Source: Marinomonas shanghaiensis (GTDB lineage: Bacteria; Pseudomonadota; Gammaproteobacteria; Pseudomonadales; Marinomonadaceae). From it: a stretch of 64,000 nucleotides of DNA. Location of the stretch: the NCBI RefSeq assembly GCF_003259175.1, contig NZ_QGOK01000003.1, positions 186,001 to 250,000 of the forward strand. Direction: 5' to 3'. Positions 27,666 to 37,279 of the stretch are shown piece after piece. The first letter of the stretch is position 1, and each line of letters starts with the position of its first letter. The notes beneath the pieces were generated by a model, which saw only the letters and a list, made by a program, of their open reading frames with translations, was not told the origin of the DNA and did not search any database. Both the position numbers and the translations under genes were made by a program.

Positions 27666-28520
27666 ATGTTTGCATTAGCTGGCGTGTTGGTGGTGATTGT
27701 TAGTGTGGTGTCTGGCTATTTGGCATCTCATGGAAGAATGCTGGCTTTGTGGCAGCCTTTTGAGGTGATTATAATTTGTGGTGCTGCATTGGGTGCTTTT
27801 ATGGTGGCTAACCCATTTATTGTGCAGAAAAAAGTATTGACCATGTTGCCTCAGGTGTTTTCAGGCAGTCGGCATAACAAGCGATTCTATACGCAGTTGC
27901 TGGGGTTGATGTATTGTCTGTTTCAGAAAAGTCGCCAGAATGGCTTTTTGGCAATTGAAGAAGACATTGAGTCACCTTTTACGAGTGAGCTGTTTAATCG
28001 CTTTCCAGACGTCATTCGCGATCATGAGGTGGTGAATTTTTTAACGGACAACTACCGTATCTTTACATTAACCGGTTTGCCTGCTTATGAGATCGAGGCC
28101 ATCATGGATAATGAAATAGAGCAAATTCAAGAGGAATTAGTGGCCCCCAGTCATGCCTTAACTCGGGTGGCAGAAGCGTTGCCAGGATTTGGTATTGTGG
28201 CAGCGGTATTGGGTATTGTTATCACAATGGGGTCGATTGGTGGCCCGATTGAAGAGATTGGTGCGCATGTGGCGGCGGCTTTAGTTGGCACTTTTTTGGG
28301 TATCTTCTTTGGTTATGGTTTTGTCGGGCCGGCTGCCTCTCATTTAGAAAGTCTGGGTACGCACGAATTAAAAGCGTATTTGTGTGTTAAAGCCTGTCTT
28401 AACTCCATCGTATCAGGTTATGCGCCACCAGTGGCAGTAGAGACGGGGCGGAAGTTGTTGCCTCCTGAAATGCGTCCTAGTTTTATTGAGCTAGCCGATG
28501 ATCTTAAGCAGTACCGTTAA
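27666..28520 (+). CDS. motA: Flagellar motor stator protein MotA
   Basis: This 284-residue stator subunit has four transmembrane helices: two near the N-terminus (residues 2-22 and 32-50) and two near 170-220, with LPGFGIVAAVLGIVITMG and the conserved prolines. The large cytoplasmic loop contains charged residues that contact FliG. With MotB it forms the proton channel of the flagellar motor. An AAGGAA ribosome site is well placed. Its presence with motB implies a flagellated, proton-driven organism. Confidence 0.96.
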   Translation: MFALAGVLVVIVSVVSGYLASHGRMLALWQPFEVIIICGAALGAFMVANPFIVQKKVLTMLPQVFSGSRHNKRFYTQLLGLMYCLFQKSRQNGFLAIEEDIESPFTSELFNRFPDVIRDHEVVNFLTDNYRIFTLTGLPAYEIEAIMDNEIEQIQEELVAPSHALTRVAEALPGFGIVAAVLGIVITMGSIGGPIEEIGAHVAAALVGTFLGIFFGYGFVGPAASHLESLGTHELKAYLCVKACLNSIVSGYAPPVAVETGRKLLPPEMRPSFIELADDLKQYR

Positions 28521-28553
28521 TTTGGACGTCATGGCAGATAAGGAGCATATTGA

Positions 28554-29462
28554 ATGGCCTTAGGTTCTAACGGTTTGGTGATTCGTCGAGTTAAAAAAAT
28601 TAAAAAGGGCGGCCATCACAGTGGTGCATGGAAGATTGCTTTAGCCGATTTTGCTTTGGCAATGATGGCGCTTTTTTTGGTGTTGTGGATATTGAGTGTC
28701 GCCTCGCCTGAGGAGTTGGCAAGTATTGAGGGGTATTTTCAAGATCCTACGGGAGCATCTACAGCGGGTTTTAGTGCAAATCCAATAGACTTAGGTGGTA
28801 GTCCAGCCAAGAGTCCTGAGAAGAAGCTGGATCTGCAGCAGCCTGAGGCTGGCAGTGTCGATGTGCCAACGAGAGACACGCAAATGGGCAATGGTCCAGA
28901 TTCTGCTGAGTCCAATAGTCTTAATAATATGGTGCAAGAAGAGTTGAGTAAGATGAATGTTTTGCTTTCTCAGCAGCAAAACATGCGCATTGAAATTACT
29001 CCGCTGGGGGTGCGAATTACTTTGCTGGATGATCCAAATAAGCCAATGTTTGAGCGCGGTAGTGCTCGCATGATGCCTGACATAGAAAATACGTTGCTCA
29101 CAATGGCGCCGATTTTTAATAAAATCACCAACCCAATCGTGATTACGGGACATACTGACTCTTCTAAGTTTAGTGGGAGTGGTGGTTTGGATAACTGGGA
29201 TTTGTCGGCGATGCGGGCGAATGCGGCGCGTCATATCCTTGAGGAGGGCGGTGTAGAGGATAAACGTATTGCTCAGGTGATTGGTTTGTCTGATACCATA
29301 CCTTACAATCGATTTGAGACAGACAGTGCTGAAAATCGACGTATTAGCATTACGTTATTAACGGATGATGCGTACAAAAAATTGCTGGATCAGAATCGCC
29401 GCAACTACGGTAACCCTGTCCAGCAATCGGATTTGAATATCACGCCTGAAACGGTGTTTTAG
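28554..29462 (+). CDS. motB: Flagellar motor stator protein MotB
   Basis: This 302-residue stator subunit has a single N-terminal helix preceded by a basic segment. The proton-binding aspartate is D32 in ALADFALAMMAL. An OmpA-like peptidoglycan-binding domain lies in the C-terminal half, with VITGHTDSSKF and LSAMRANAARHILEEGGV. A glycine/serine/proline-rich plug-to-linker stretch occupies about residues 75-115. It overlaps the convergent rsgA stop by four bases. Confidence 0.96.
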   Translation: MALGSNGLVIRRVKKIKKGGHHSGAWKIALADFALAMMALFLVLWILSVASPEELASIEGYFQDPTGASTAGFSANPIDLGGSPAKSPEKKLDLQQPEAGSVDVPTRDTQMGNGPDSAESNSLNNMVQEELSKMNVLLSQQQNMRIEITPLGVRITLLDDPNKPMFERGSARMMPDIENTLLTMAPIFNKITNPIVITGHTDSSKFSGSGGLDNWDLSAMRANAARHILEEGGVEDKRIAQVIGLSDTIPYNRFETDSAENRRISITLLTDDAYKKLLDQNRRNYGNPVQQSDLNITPETVF

Positions 29463-30493
29463 AAGGCTTGATTTTCCCGAATAGACTGCTTAATTCGTAG
29501 GAAGCTCTGGAAGCGGTGTTCGGTAATTTGACCTTTTTCTAGAGCGGCGAGAATGGCGCATCCGGGCTCTTTTTCATGGGCGCAATCACGGAATCGGCAA
29601 TAACCTATATGCGGCCGGAATTCGATAAAGCCATTCAATAGTTCGTCTTCCGAAATGTGCCATAAACCAAACTCTCGAATGCCTGGTGAGTCAATTAAGT
29701 CACCACCTTTTGGCATGTGGAACAGTCTGGCTGTGGTGGTGGTGTGTACGCCTTTTTTGCGTTTTTGAGACAGCTCTCCCACGCTAATGTCAATGCCAGG
29801 AAGCAATGTGCCGATAAGCGACGATTTGCCAACGCCAGATTGTCCAACAAAGACGCTGGTCTTATCTTGCAGGAAGTTATAAAGCGCTTCCATGCCAGCT
29901 TGATTCTTGATAGAGGTTCTGATGATCTTGTAATTAAGATCTTCATAGGTTTTTATCAATGTGTCTAATTCTTCTTGGTTGCTGTCGTCGATCAAGTCGC
30001 ACTTGTTGAGCAAAATAACCGGCGGTATGCCAACGGTTTCAGCGGCCACTAAGTAGCGGTCAATTAAGTTGGCGTGTGCAACAGGTTCAGCAGCAATAAC
30101 GACGATGATGTGGTCTATGTTGGCTGCGACGGGTTTTATTCTACCGTGCATGTCTGGGCGTGACAGCGATGTATTTCTTGGTGTGGTCGCGACGACCACG
30201 CCACCTTCATTTTGTTTAGGGCGCCAGATGACCTTGTCGCCAGTAACCAATTGGCCTAAGTTAGCACGTAAATTACAACGCGTAGAGACGCCAATAAAAG
30301 GTTCTTGGGTGCCTTCCACTTCCACTTGCGTGCCAAAGTGCGAGATGATGATGCCTTCTGTCTCTGGGCCGAGGTCAGATGATTGTAAAAGTTCTTCGGC
30401 GATATCCCCTCGTTTCTGAGTGCGTTCAACGCGCTCTTTATGAATTCTTTCGATTCGCCACGTTTGTTGTTTAGTAAGTTTTCGCTTCGACAT
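29459..30493 (-). CDS. rsgA: Ribosome small subunit-dependent GTPase A
   Basis: This 344-residue circularly permuted GTPase acts in late 30S assembly. It has an OB-fold N-terminal domain. The G motifs appear in permuted order: NKCD at 163-166, then P-loop GQSGVGKSS (217-225) and DSPG (268-271). The zinc knuckle is C299, C304, H306, C312. A lysine/arginine-rich N-terminus (MSKRKLTKQQTWRIERIHKE) is typical. It is divergent from orn, the usual pseudomonad arrangement. Confidence 0.97.
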   Translation of the reverse strand: MSKRKLTKQQTWRIERIHKERVERTQKRGDIAEELLQSSDLGPETEGIIISHFGTQVEVEGTQEPFIGVSTRCNLRANLGQLVTGDKVIWRPKQNEGGVVVATTPRNTSLSRPDMHGRIKPVAANIDHIIVVIAAEPVAHANLIDRYLVAAETVGIPPVILLNKCDLIDDSNQEELDTLIKTYEDLNYKIIRTSIKNQAGMEALYNFLQDKTSVFVGQSGVGKSSLIGTLLPGIDISVGELSQKRKKGVHTTTTARLFHMPKGGDLIDSPGIREFGLWHISEDELLNGFIEFRPHIGYCRFRDCAHEKEPGCAILAALEKGQITEHRFQSFLRIKQSIRENQAF

Positions 30494-30567
30494 TAGATTC
30501 GTCTGGTCATAAAGTAAGGCGCATAGAGTATAATGCTTGGCATTGATAATAAAGGACTTGGAAGATT

Positions 30568-31119
30568 ATGAGCTTAAATGAAGAGAATTTAGTGTGGATC
30601 GATCTTGAAATGACGGGATTGGACCCAGAAACCGATACCATTATTGAAATTGCGACGGTGGTAACAGACAAATATTTGAATGTGTTGGCTAAAGGGCCGA
30701 ATCTTGCGGTTCATCAAGACAAGGCGGTAATGGATGCGATGGATGAATGGTGTACGAAGCATCATGGGGATTCGGGATTAACGGCAAGGGTATTGTCCTC
30801 AACGATTAGTATGGAACAAGCTGAGGAGGAGACCATCAAGTTTTTAGCCAATTATGTTCCGGCTGGTAAATCGCCAATCTGTGGTAATAGTGTTGGGCAA
30901 GATCGTCGTTTTTTATATCGCTACATGCCTAAGTTAGAAGCGTTTTTCCATTACCGTTATTTGGATGTGAGTACAGTTAAAGAGCTGGCGAAGCGCTGGA
31001 AGCCAGAGGCGTTAGAAGGTTTTTCTAAATCGGGTTCGCATTTGGCTTTGGACGATATTTTAGAGTCTATTGGTGAATTGAAACATTATCGTAAAACCAT
31101 GTTTGGTTTGGATGATTAA
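30568..31119 (+). CDS. orn: Oligoribonuclease
   Basis: This 183-residue DEDDh 3'-5' exonuclease degrades 2-5 nt RNAs, including pGpG from c-di-GMP breakdown. Its motifs are D12-L-E14 in [20 protein letters not shown], the [14 protein letters not shown] region and [10 protein letters not shown] with the terminal catalytic histidine and aspartate. Length equals the E. coli enzyme. It is divergent from rsgA with 74 bp between start codons. Confidence 0.97.
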   Translation: MSLNEENLVWIDLEMTGLDPETDTIIEIATVVTDKYLNVLAKGPNLAVHQDKAVMDAMDEWCTKHHGDSGLTARVLSSTISMEQAEEETIKFLANYVPAGKSPICGNSVGQDRRFLYRYMPKLEAFFHYRYLDVSTVKELAKRWKPEALEGFSKSGSHLALDDILESIGELKHYRKTMFGLDD

Positions 31120-31152
31120 GGCGTCAACCTTTTGAATTGAGCGTTAGCCTCT

Positions 31153-31211
31153 AAATAAGTTAGTGGGCGGTTGTCCGCTAACTTATTTCACTCACTTTGT
31201 CCGCTAACTTA
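31153..31211. repeat. Direct and inverted short repeats downstream of orn
   Basis: TTGTCCGCTAACTTA occurs exactly twice (31171-31185 and 31197-31211). The inverted element AAATAAGTTA...TAACTTATTT (31153-31162, 31179-31188) with inner GCGG-TTGT-CCGC makes a hairpin. The second copy overlaps the TauE gene stop codon. It may work as a terminator between the convergent genes. Confidence 0.7.
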
Positions 31212-31953
31212 GTGCGGAAGTACCATCCCATATTAGTTTTAATCCTGTTAAAAAAAGACAGCTATACATGGCTTTAAAAAACCATTCTGTGGATATTTTA
31301 TAGTGTAACCATGCGCCAAGTTGTACCCCAAGAAAAGCGATGGGCGTAAAGCTAAGCGACAATAGTATATTGTCGGTGTTGAGTTGCCCTAGCATGCCAT
31401 AAGGGATCAATTTAACGTAATTGATGGCGGTGAAAATCACCGCTGCGGTGGCCACGTATTGGGTTTTATCAAGATTGGTTCTAAGTAAATATACACTCAT
31501 TGGTGGTCCGCCAGCATGGGCGATAAAGCTGGTAAACCCACCTAGGCAACACCACAGTCTGCCAACTATAGCGCTAAGCGGTTTTCGTGTGGTGCGGGTG
31601 TTTTTTCTTGGCCATGAGTTGAGTGTAAATCCCACCGCTATAATGCCGACCATGATTTTTAGCCATTCAATTGAGAACCATGACGCTGTTAAGCCGCCAA
31701 TAATAACGCCAACGATCGCGGCGGGAATGCATTTGAGTAGTTGCTCTGTGTTCCATTTCCGCCAAAATTTTTGCACGGTAAATATATCCATGATGCAGAG
31801 AATGGGTAGCATGATGGCAGCCGCTAGGGTGGGGGAGGTTTGTAAGGATATGAGTGGTACGGCGAGAATGCCAAATGCGCCAGAAAATCCCCCTTTCGAA
31901 ATGCCAGTGATAAAAACAGCAATACCAATCAGTGAGATGAGAAACCAATCCAT
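31204..31953 (-). CDS. Sulfite exporter TauE/SafE family membrane protein
   Basis: This 249-residue protein has about seven to eight hydrophobic helices and the family pattern GISKGGFSGAFGILAVPL near residue 18. The second repeat contains GFTSFIAHAGGPP. The family includes exporters of sulfite, sulfoacetate and other anions, as well as proteins of unknown substrate. It lies between orn and tsaE, where pseudomonads carry nnr and queG, and is oriented against both. Its gene stands alone and its substrate cannot be predicted. Confidence 0.8.
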   Translation of the reverse strand: MDWFLISLIGIAVFITGISKGGFSGAFGILAVPLISLQTSPTLAAAIMLPILCIMDIFTVQKFWRKWNTEQLLKCIPAAIVGVIIGGLTASWFSIEWLKIMVGIIAVGFTLNSWPRKNTRTTRKPLSAIVGRLWCCLGGFTSFIAHAGGPPMSVYLLRTNLDKTQYVATAAVIFTAINYVKLIPYGMLGQLNTDNILLSLSFTPIAFLGVQLGAWLHYKISTEWFFKAMYSCLFLTGLKLIWDGTSALS

Positions 31954-32108
31954 AGATAGGTGTCCTTAATGTGCGGTGTTGTTTGTGGTTGAGGCTCTCT
32001 AACATACTAATTATGCGCCATTGATGCTTGTTTCAAAAGACTTGTGTATTAGAATTGCGGTTATTGTTCTAGGTTGCGTATATTTTTCTGTGAGAAGGGT
32101 TGGTGTTG

Positions 32109-32579
32109 ATGCGAATAGAAAAAGAAATTTATGGTGAAGAGGCCATGGAAAACTTGGGAGAAACTCTATCTAAGGCGCTGAAAGGTGGCGGAGTTGTTTA
32201 TTTAGAGGGTGATCTGGGGATGGGCAAAACCACGTTGGTAAGGGGGATGTTGCGCGGTTTGGGGTATCAAGGCCCAGTTAAGAGTCCCACTTATACGATT
32301 GTTGAGCCATATGAATTTGCTGGTTTAGAGGCTTACCATTTTGATCTTTATCGGGTTGGAAATGCCGAAGAGCTTGAGTTTATGGGGATCCGTGACTATT
32401 TCACGGTAGGCAGTCTGTGTCTGATTGAATGGGCTGAAATGGGACGTGGTGTTCTCCCTGAGGCGGATTTGGTGATTTCGTTGCAATTGATACGACAAGG
32501 GCGTCATGTTTCTTTTATTGCGCAATCAGAAAAGGGTAATGTGGCGTTAAATGTTCTAGGAGAGGCTATAACTTCTTGA
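32109..32579 (+). CDS. tsaE: tRNA threonylcarbamoyladenosine biosynthesis protein TsaE
   Basis: This roughly 156-residue P-loop ATPase is required with TsaB and TsaD to make t6A37 in ANN-decoding tRNAs. The Walker A motif is GDLGMGKTTLVRGML; also visible are KSPTYTIVEPYE, then YHFDLYRV and LCLIEWAEMG. I use the ATG at 32109; in-frame TTG (32100) and GTG (32103) codons upstream are possible alternatives, with an AGAAGGG ribosome site at 32093-32099. It is the first gene of the tsaE-amiB-mutL-miaA-hfq superoperon. Confidence 0.95.
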   Translation: MRIEKEIYGEEAMENLGETLSKALKGGGVVYLEGDLGMGKTTLVRGMLRGLGYQGPVKSPTYTIVEPYEFAGLEAYHFDLYRVGNAEELEFMGIRDYFTVGSLCLIEWAEMGRGVLPEADLVISLQLIRQGRHVSFIAQSEKGNVALNVLGEAITS

Positions 32580-32665
32580 TGTATAGATGTCTTTACTATT
32601 CGTAAGATTGAGATCCGCTTAATCAGCGGTTATAGTGTGTCAGATATACTAGCTAGCTGTCTGAT

Positions 32666-33994
32666 ATGCATACTAAATTTCAAACTTGTCTTTTTGTTTT
32701 TATTAATTTGATCCTGTCTGTCGCATGTTTAAATGTGTTTGCGGCAGAAGTTAGAGATATTCGTGTTGCCCAGCAAGAAGGGGTGACACGTTTGGTTTTT
32801 GAGCTTTCTGCGCTTTCTGAGCATCGGATTTTTCCGCTCTCAAATCCTGAGAGAATTGTCTTGGACGTCAGTGGCGTCAATCTACAAGCATCGGTGGTGG
32901 ATGGGTTGTCTGCTCTGTCGTCCGATGTGTTGATGCGTGTCCGCTATGCTAAACGTAATGATGGCGTGCGTTTTGTGCTTGATTTGGCGCAAGCAGCTAA
33001 GGCCAAGAGTACGGTGTTGGCGGCAAATGGTACGTATGGCCCGCGCATACTGGTTGAGCTTGAGTACGGTGTTCAAAAACCTGCCACTGTCGTCAAAAGC
33101 GTGGCAAACTTGTCAAAAGAGAAGCGCGATATCGTGATTGCGATTGATCCGGGCCATGGCGGCAAGGATCCTGGTGCTTTGGGGCAACATAATGTGCGTG
33201 AAAAAGACATCGTGCTGTCTATCGGTAAAGAGTTGGCAAGTCGAATTAACGCTGTAGATGGTTTTAAGGCGGTGTTGACACGATCTACAGATACGTATCT
33301 TCAGCTGCGTGATCGTTCTCGGGTGGCGCGTGAGGCCAATGCGGATCTCTTAATTTCCATACATGCCGATGCCTTTACCAAGGCGAGTGCTCGTGGCGCT
33401 TCGGTGTGGGCGCTATCATTGAGCGGTAAAACTTCTGAAATGGGTCGCTGGTTGGCTCAGCAAGAAAATTCTGCTGACTTGGTGGGCGGTATTTCACTGG
33501 ATGATAAAGATCAGCTGCTGGCCGAGGTGCTGCTTGATATGTCCATGAACTCAACCATTCAAATGAGTTTGAATGTGGGGGACAGTGTTTTAGGCGAAAT
33601 GAAAAATGTTGCTGTGTTGCATAAAGATAGTGTTCAGCAGGCGGGTTTTGTCGTTCTCAAATCGCCTGATATTCCATCTATCTTGATTGAAACTGGGTTT
33701 GTCTCCAACAGCACAGAAGCGAAAAATCTAGCCAGTAAGGCGTATCGAGTCAAGATTGCAGCCTCTATAGCCAAAGGTGTGATTGGGTATTTCACTAAAA
33801 ATGCCCCTGATGGTTCCTTGGTGGCATGGAAACAAAACAAACATACCGAACGTGTTTATACGGTTGGTAAAGGGGATACCTTGTCTGAAATTGCACGACG
33901 TAATCAAGTTTCTTTACCGGTTCTGCGTCAAGCTAATAACCTTAGTAATGATGTTATTTGGGTTGGTCAGAAGCTTGTTATTCCTGCCGGATAA
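32666..33994 (+). CDS. amiB: N-acetylmuramoyl-L-alanine amidase, AMIN/LysM type
   Basis: This 442-residue periplasmic amidase splits septal peptidoglycan during cell separation. The signal peptide is residues 1-26 (cleavage after NVFA). An AMIN targeting domain spans about 27-135. The amidase_3 catalytic domain has the zinc/catalytic residues H164, E179, H233 and E342. A LysM domain at the C-terminus (about 396-440, VYTVGKGDTLSEIARRNQ) binds glycan. This domain order matches AmiB/AmiC of pseudomonads, with AmiB position in the superoperon. EnvC- or NlpD-type activators would control it; none is encoded here. Confidence 0.95.
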   Translation: MHTKFQTCLFVFINLILSVACLNVFAAEVRDIRVAQQEGVTRLVFELSALSEHRIFPLSNPERIVLDVSGVNLQASVVDGLSALSSDVLMRVRYAKRNDGVRFVLDLAQAAKAKSTVLAANGTYGPRILVELEYGVQKPATVVKSVANLSKEKRDIVIAIDPGHGGKDPGALGQHNVREKDIVLSIGKELASRINAVDGFKAVLTRSTDTYLQLRDRSRVAREANADLLISIHADAFTKASARGASVWALSLSGKTSEMGRWLAQQENSADLVGGISLDDKDQLLAEVLLDMSMNSTIQMSLNVGDSVLGEMKNVAVLHKDSVQQAGFVVLKSPDIPSILIETGFVSNSTEAKNLASKAYRVKIAASIAKGVIGYFTKNAPDGSLVAWKQNKHTERVYTVGKGDTLSEIARRNQVSLPVLRQANNLSNDVIWVGQKLVIPAG

Positions 33995-34048
33995 CGCCAT
34001 ATTTAAACCCCTTCTACATGGAGGGGTGTCATTTTTTGAAGGTCGTTC

Positions 34049-35974
34049 ATGCAAAGAATTAATCTTTTATCCCCACGTCTAGCTAACCAAATTGCTGCGG
34101 GAGAGGTGGTTGAACGACCCGCTTCCGTTGTAAAAGAGTTGCTTGAAAACAGTCTGGATGCCGGTGCCTCACAGCTTGATATCGATGTGGAGCAGGGTGG
34201 GGTTAGGTGCATAAAAATACGTGACAATGGCACTGGCATAATGAAAGACGATCTTTCGTTGGCTTTGAGTCGTCATGCGACAAGCAAAATTGTGACGTTG
34301 GATGATTTAGAGGCGGTAAAAACGCTCGGTTTTCGTGGCGAGGCCTTGGCTAGTATTAGTTCTGTGTCTCGAATGCATCTTACTTCCCGTGCTGAAAATG
34401 AACAAGAGGCTTGGCGTGTTGAAGCAGAGGGGAAAGACATGGCGGCGGCGGTGCGTCCTGCCTCCCATCCTCAGGGTACGACCATTGAAGTGCGAGATTT
34501 GTTTTTTAATACCCCTGCTCGACGTAAGTTTTTGCGCACTGAAAAAACAGAGTTTGTCCATTTGGAAGAGGTGGTGAAGCGACTGGCGCTGAGTCGTTAC
34601 GAAACCGGTTTTCGTCTCAGTCACAATGGTAAGCAGGTTTACGATCTTAGGCCCGTCACCGATCAGCTCCACGCTGAACATAGATTAGCAACCTTGTTGG
34701 GGAAAAAGTTTATTGAAAACGCTTTAACCCTTGATGTTGAGGCGGCGGGGTTGCGTCTGTGGGGGTGGATAGGTCTGCCGACGTTTTCTCGCTCTCAGGC
34801 CGACCTGCAATATTTCTTTGTTAATGGTCGCGTGGTTAAAGACAAATTGGTTGCTCATGCTGTACGTCAAGCTTATCGAGATGTTTTGTATAATGGTCGG
34901 CATCCAACTTTTGTTCTGTATCTTGAGTTAGATCCCGCCACTGTGGACGTTAACGTGCACCCTACTAAGCATGAGGTGCGTTTTCGTGATGGGCGACTGG
35001 TGCATGATTTTCTGTTCAGTCGTATCCATAAGGCGATTGCCGATGTGCGGCCAGAGTCTGATGCTGCCCCGACGGGTATGAGTCAATCGGTGGGTGGTGA
35101 GGCGTTATCTCGTGCCGTGGATATTACTGAGCAATCTGCTCTGCCCTTGTCTAATCGGTCTGCGTCGTCTTCTATGGACTGGATGAGATCGACGTCTAGC
35201 TCTCCAGATGTCTCTGAGGTGCGTGGGCAGCTTGATGGGATGCGTCGTCTCTCTGGTTATGCCCAAGAATATGTCTCTTCCACTGAGATAGTGGATCCAG
35301 AGACTGGCGAAATCAGGGAAGTTCCACCGTTAAATAGCCTAGGAGAAAGTGAAGGCTCATTTGTGAGGTCAGAGTCGGATTATCAAACTGTGCCGCCATT
35401 AGGTTTTGCTGTCGCGCAATTGCATGGTGTTTATATTCTTTCTGAAAGTGAGCAAGGGCTTATTTTGGTGGATATGCATGCCGCCCATGAACGGATTGTT
35501 TATGAGCGCATGAAGACGGCTTTTTATCAAAAAAACATTGCCTCCCAGCCGCTATTGGTGCCTATTAATATTGCCGTATCGCAGAGTGAAGCGGATCTTG
35601 TTGAAGAAAGTGCTGATGTATTTAGTGCGTTTGGCTTTTGTGTTGAGCGGGCGGGATTGGAAAGTGTCATGGTGCGCGAAGTGCCTATTATACTGATTCG
35701 TGGCGATGTGGAAGGTTTGGTGCGTGATGTGATCAGTGATTTATCCGCGAATGGGGTCTCTGATTTGTTGGCGTCGCGGGCAAATGAATTAATGGCCTCA
35801 ATGGCTTGTCATGGCGCGGTTCGAGCGAATCGTAAACTGACTGTTGCGGAGATGAATAGCCTTCTTCGTGATATGGAAGTGACAGAACGAAGTGGGCAGT
35901 GTAACCATGGTAGACCAACATGGGCGCATTTGAGCATGTCCGATTTAGATAAACTCTTTTTGAGAGGGCGTTGA
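34049..35974 (+). CDS. mutL: DNA mismatch repair protein MutL (endonuclease type)
   Basis: This 641-residue protein has a GHKL ATPase N-terminal domain ([20 protein letters not shown] at 15-34, DNGTGI at 59-64, GFRGEAL at 94-100) and a C-terminal dimerisation domain. In the C-terminal domain D475-M-H-A-A-H-E481-R-I-V-Y-E486 fits the DQHA(X)2E(X)4E endonuclease motif. ACHGAVRA (586-593) and CNHGRPT (618-624) are the other metal-site blocks. E. coli MutL, which uses MutH, lacks this motif. The gene sits between amiB and miaA as usual, with a 1-nt gap before miaA. Confidence 0.96.
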   Translation: MQRINLLSPRLANQIAAGEVVERPASVVKELLENSLDAGASQLDIDVEQGGVRCIKIRDNGTGIMKDDLSLALSRHATSKIVTLDDLEAVKTLGFRGEALASISSVSRMHLTSRAENEQEAWRVEAEGKDMAAAVRPASHPQGTTIEVRDLFFNTPARRKFLRTEKTEFVHLEEVVKRLALSRYETGFRLSHNGKQVYDLRPVTDQLHAEHRLATLLGKKFIENALTLDVEAAGLRLWGWIGLPTFSRSQADLQYFFVNGRVVKDKLVAHAVRQAYRDVLYNGRHPTFVLYLELDPATVDVNVHPTKHEVRFRDGRLVHDFLFSRIHKAIADVRPESDAAPTGMSQSVGGEALSRAVDITEQSALPLSNRSASSSMDWMRSTSSSPDVSEVRGQLDGMRRLSGYAQEYVSSTEIVDPETGEIREVPPLNSLGESEGSFVRSESDYQTVPPLGFAVAQLHGVYILSESEQGLILVDMHAAHERIVYERMKTAFYQKNIASQPLLVPINIAVSQSEADLVEESADVFSAFGFCVERAGLESVMVREVPIILIRGDVEGLVRDVISDLSANGVSDLLASRANELMASMACHGAVRANRKLTVAEMNSLLRDMEVTERSGQCNHGRPTWAHLSMSDLDKLFLRGR

Positions 35975-35975
35975 T

Positions 35976-36908
35976 ATGGCAAAGCCACATGTAGTTTGTT
36001 TAATGGGGCCAACGGCTTCCGGTAAGACTGGGCTGGCTGTTGAGCTTGCGCAGCATCATGATTTTGAAATTATCAGTGTGGATTCGGCGCTTGTTTACAA
36101 GGGGATGGACATTGGAACGGCTAAGCCAGACGCTGATCTGTTGGCAAAAGCGCCGCACAGATTGATTGATATCATCGATCCGGTTGAGTCTTATTCGGCC
36201 GCAGATTTTGTCCTAGATGCCGTTGAGCACGCGCAAGATATTCTCTCAAAAGGGAAGGTTCCGCTGCTAGTAGGCGGAACCATGATGTATTTTAATGCGC
36301 TGCAAAAAGGATTGGCTGAAATGCCCAATGCAAATCCTGAATTGCGCGCTATTATTGAAGAGGAGGCGTCCATCAAAGGTTGGGCGTCGCTGCATGAGGA
36401 GCTGCAAAAGGTGGATCCTGAGGCGGCTCTGCGCATACATCCTAACGATCCGCAGCGTTTGCAAAGGGCGATCGAGGTGTTTCGTTTGACTGGCAAGTCT
36501 ATGACTCAACTTTGGGCAGAGCAAGACTCCGTGTCGTTGCCGTTTGACATGATTAATTTGGCTGTGATGCCGAAAGAGCGGAGTGTTTTGCATCAGCGTA
36601 TTGAACAGCGCTTTTACGACATGATGAGCCAAGGTTTTTTGGCGGAAGTGGAGAGCTTATATCGCCGAGGAGATTTGTCTATTGAGATGCCTTCTATGCG
36701 TTGTGTCGGTTATAGACAATTATGGCAATATTTAGACGGTGACGATTTGCTAGATGATGCTATCTTTAAAGGTATCGTTGCTTCTCGTCAGCTGGCAAAG
36801 AGACAGCTTACTTGGCTAAGGGGGTGGGAGGATTTGATGATTTTTGACAGTTTGTCAAAAGATCTTGTGCCTGATGCCTTGAATTACATCGAAAGCAGGA
36901 TTATATAG
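35976..36908 (+). CDS. miaA: tRNA dimethylallyltransferase
   Basis: This 310-residue enzyme adds the dimethylallyl group to A37 of tRNAs reading U-starting codons. The P-loop [10 protein letters not shown] is at residues 11-20; [18 protein letters not shown] and the RCVGYRQLW block follow, all diagnostic. It begins one base after the mutL stop, so the two are coupled. hfq follows at 36999 after 90 bp, which should hold a separate hfq promoter as in E. coli. Confidence 0.97.
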   Translation: MAKPHVVCLMGPTASGKTGLAVELAQHHDFEIISVDSALVYKGMDIGTAKPDADLLAKAPHRLIDIIDPVESYSAADFVLDAVEHAQDILSKGKVPLLVGGTMMYFNALQKGLAEMPNANPELRAIIEEEASIKGWASLHEELQKVDPEAALRIHPNDPQRLQRAIEVFRLTGKSMTQLWAEQDSVSLPFDMINLAVMPKERSVLHQRIEQRFYDMMSQGFLAEVESLYRRGDLSIEMPSMRCVGYRQLWQYLDGDDLLDDAIFKGIVASRQLAKRQLTWLRGWEDLMIFDSLSKDLVPDALNYIESRII

Positions 36909-36998
36909 GGGAAATAGATAAAAAATTGGTGTAGTATCTACGGTATTGTTTTATCAATATTTAATTTAATTTTTTGCGCTTAACTTAAGGAGATTCCA

Positions 36999-37244
36999 AT
37001 GTCAAAAGGGCAATCATTACAAGACCCTTATCTAAATATTCTACGCAAAGAAAGAGTGCCAGTGTCTATCTTTCTTGTAAATGGAATTAAACTTCAAGGT
37101 CAAATCGAATCATTCGATCAGTTTGTGATTCTGTTGAAAAATACCGTTAGTCAGATGGTTTATAAACACGCCATTTCTACGGTAGTGCCTTCTCGTACTA
37201 TCCGCGTCCCGTCTCCTGATCAGCCGGAAGATGCTGCTGAATAG
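36999..37244 (+). CDS. hfq: RNA chaperone Hfq
   Basis: This 81-residue Sm-like protein forms hexamers that pair small RNAs with mRNAs. Sm1 ([19 protein letters not shown] then [20 protein letters not shown]) and Sm2 ([12 protein letters not shown]) are both complete. The short acidic C-terminal tail (DQPEDAAE) resembles pseudomonad Hfq and lacks the long E. coli tail. AAGGAG precedes the start at the ideal distance. Confidence 0.98.
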   Translation: MSKGQSLQDPYLNILRKERVPVSIFLVNGIKLQGQIESFDQFVILLKNTVSQMVYKHAISTVVPSRTIRVPSPDQPEDAAE

Positions 37245-37279
37245 TTTGTCTTTAATAGGGCAAGCAGAGGAATACCAGA

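Noticed and set aside
31421..31969. 182-codon open frame opposite the TauE gene
   Set aside because: Antisense shadow; no recognisable fold and the TauE frame is clearly the real protein.
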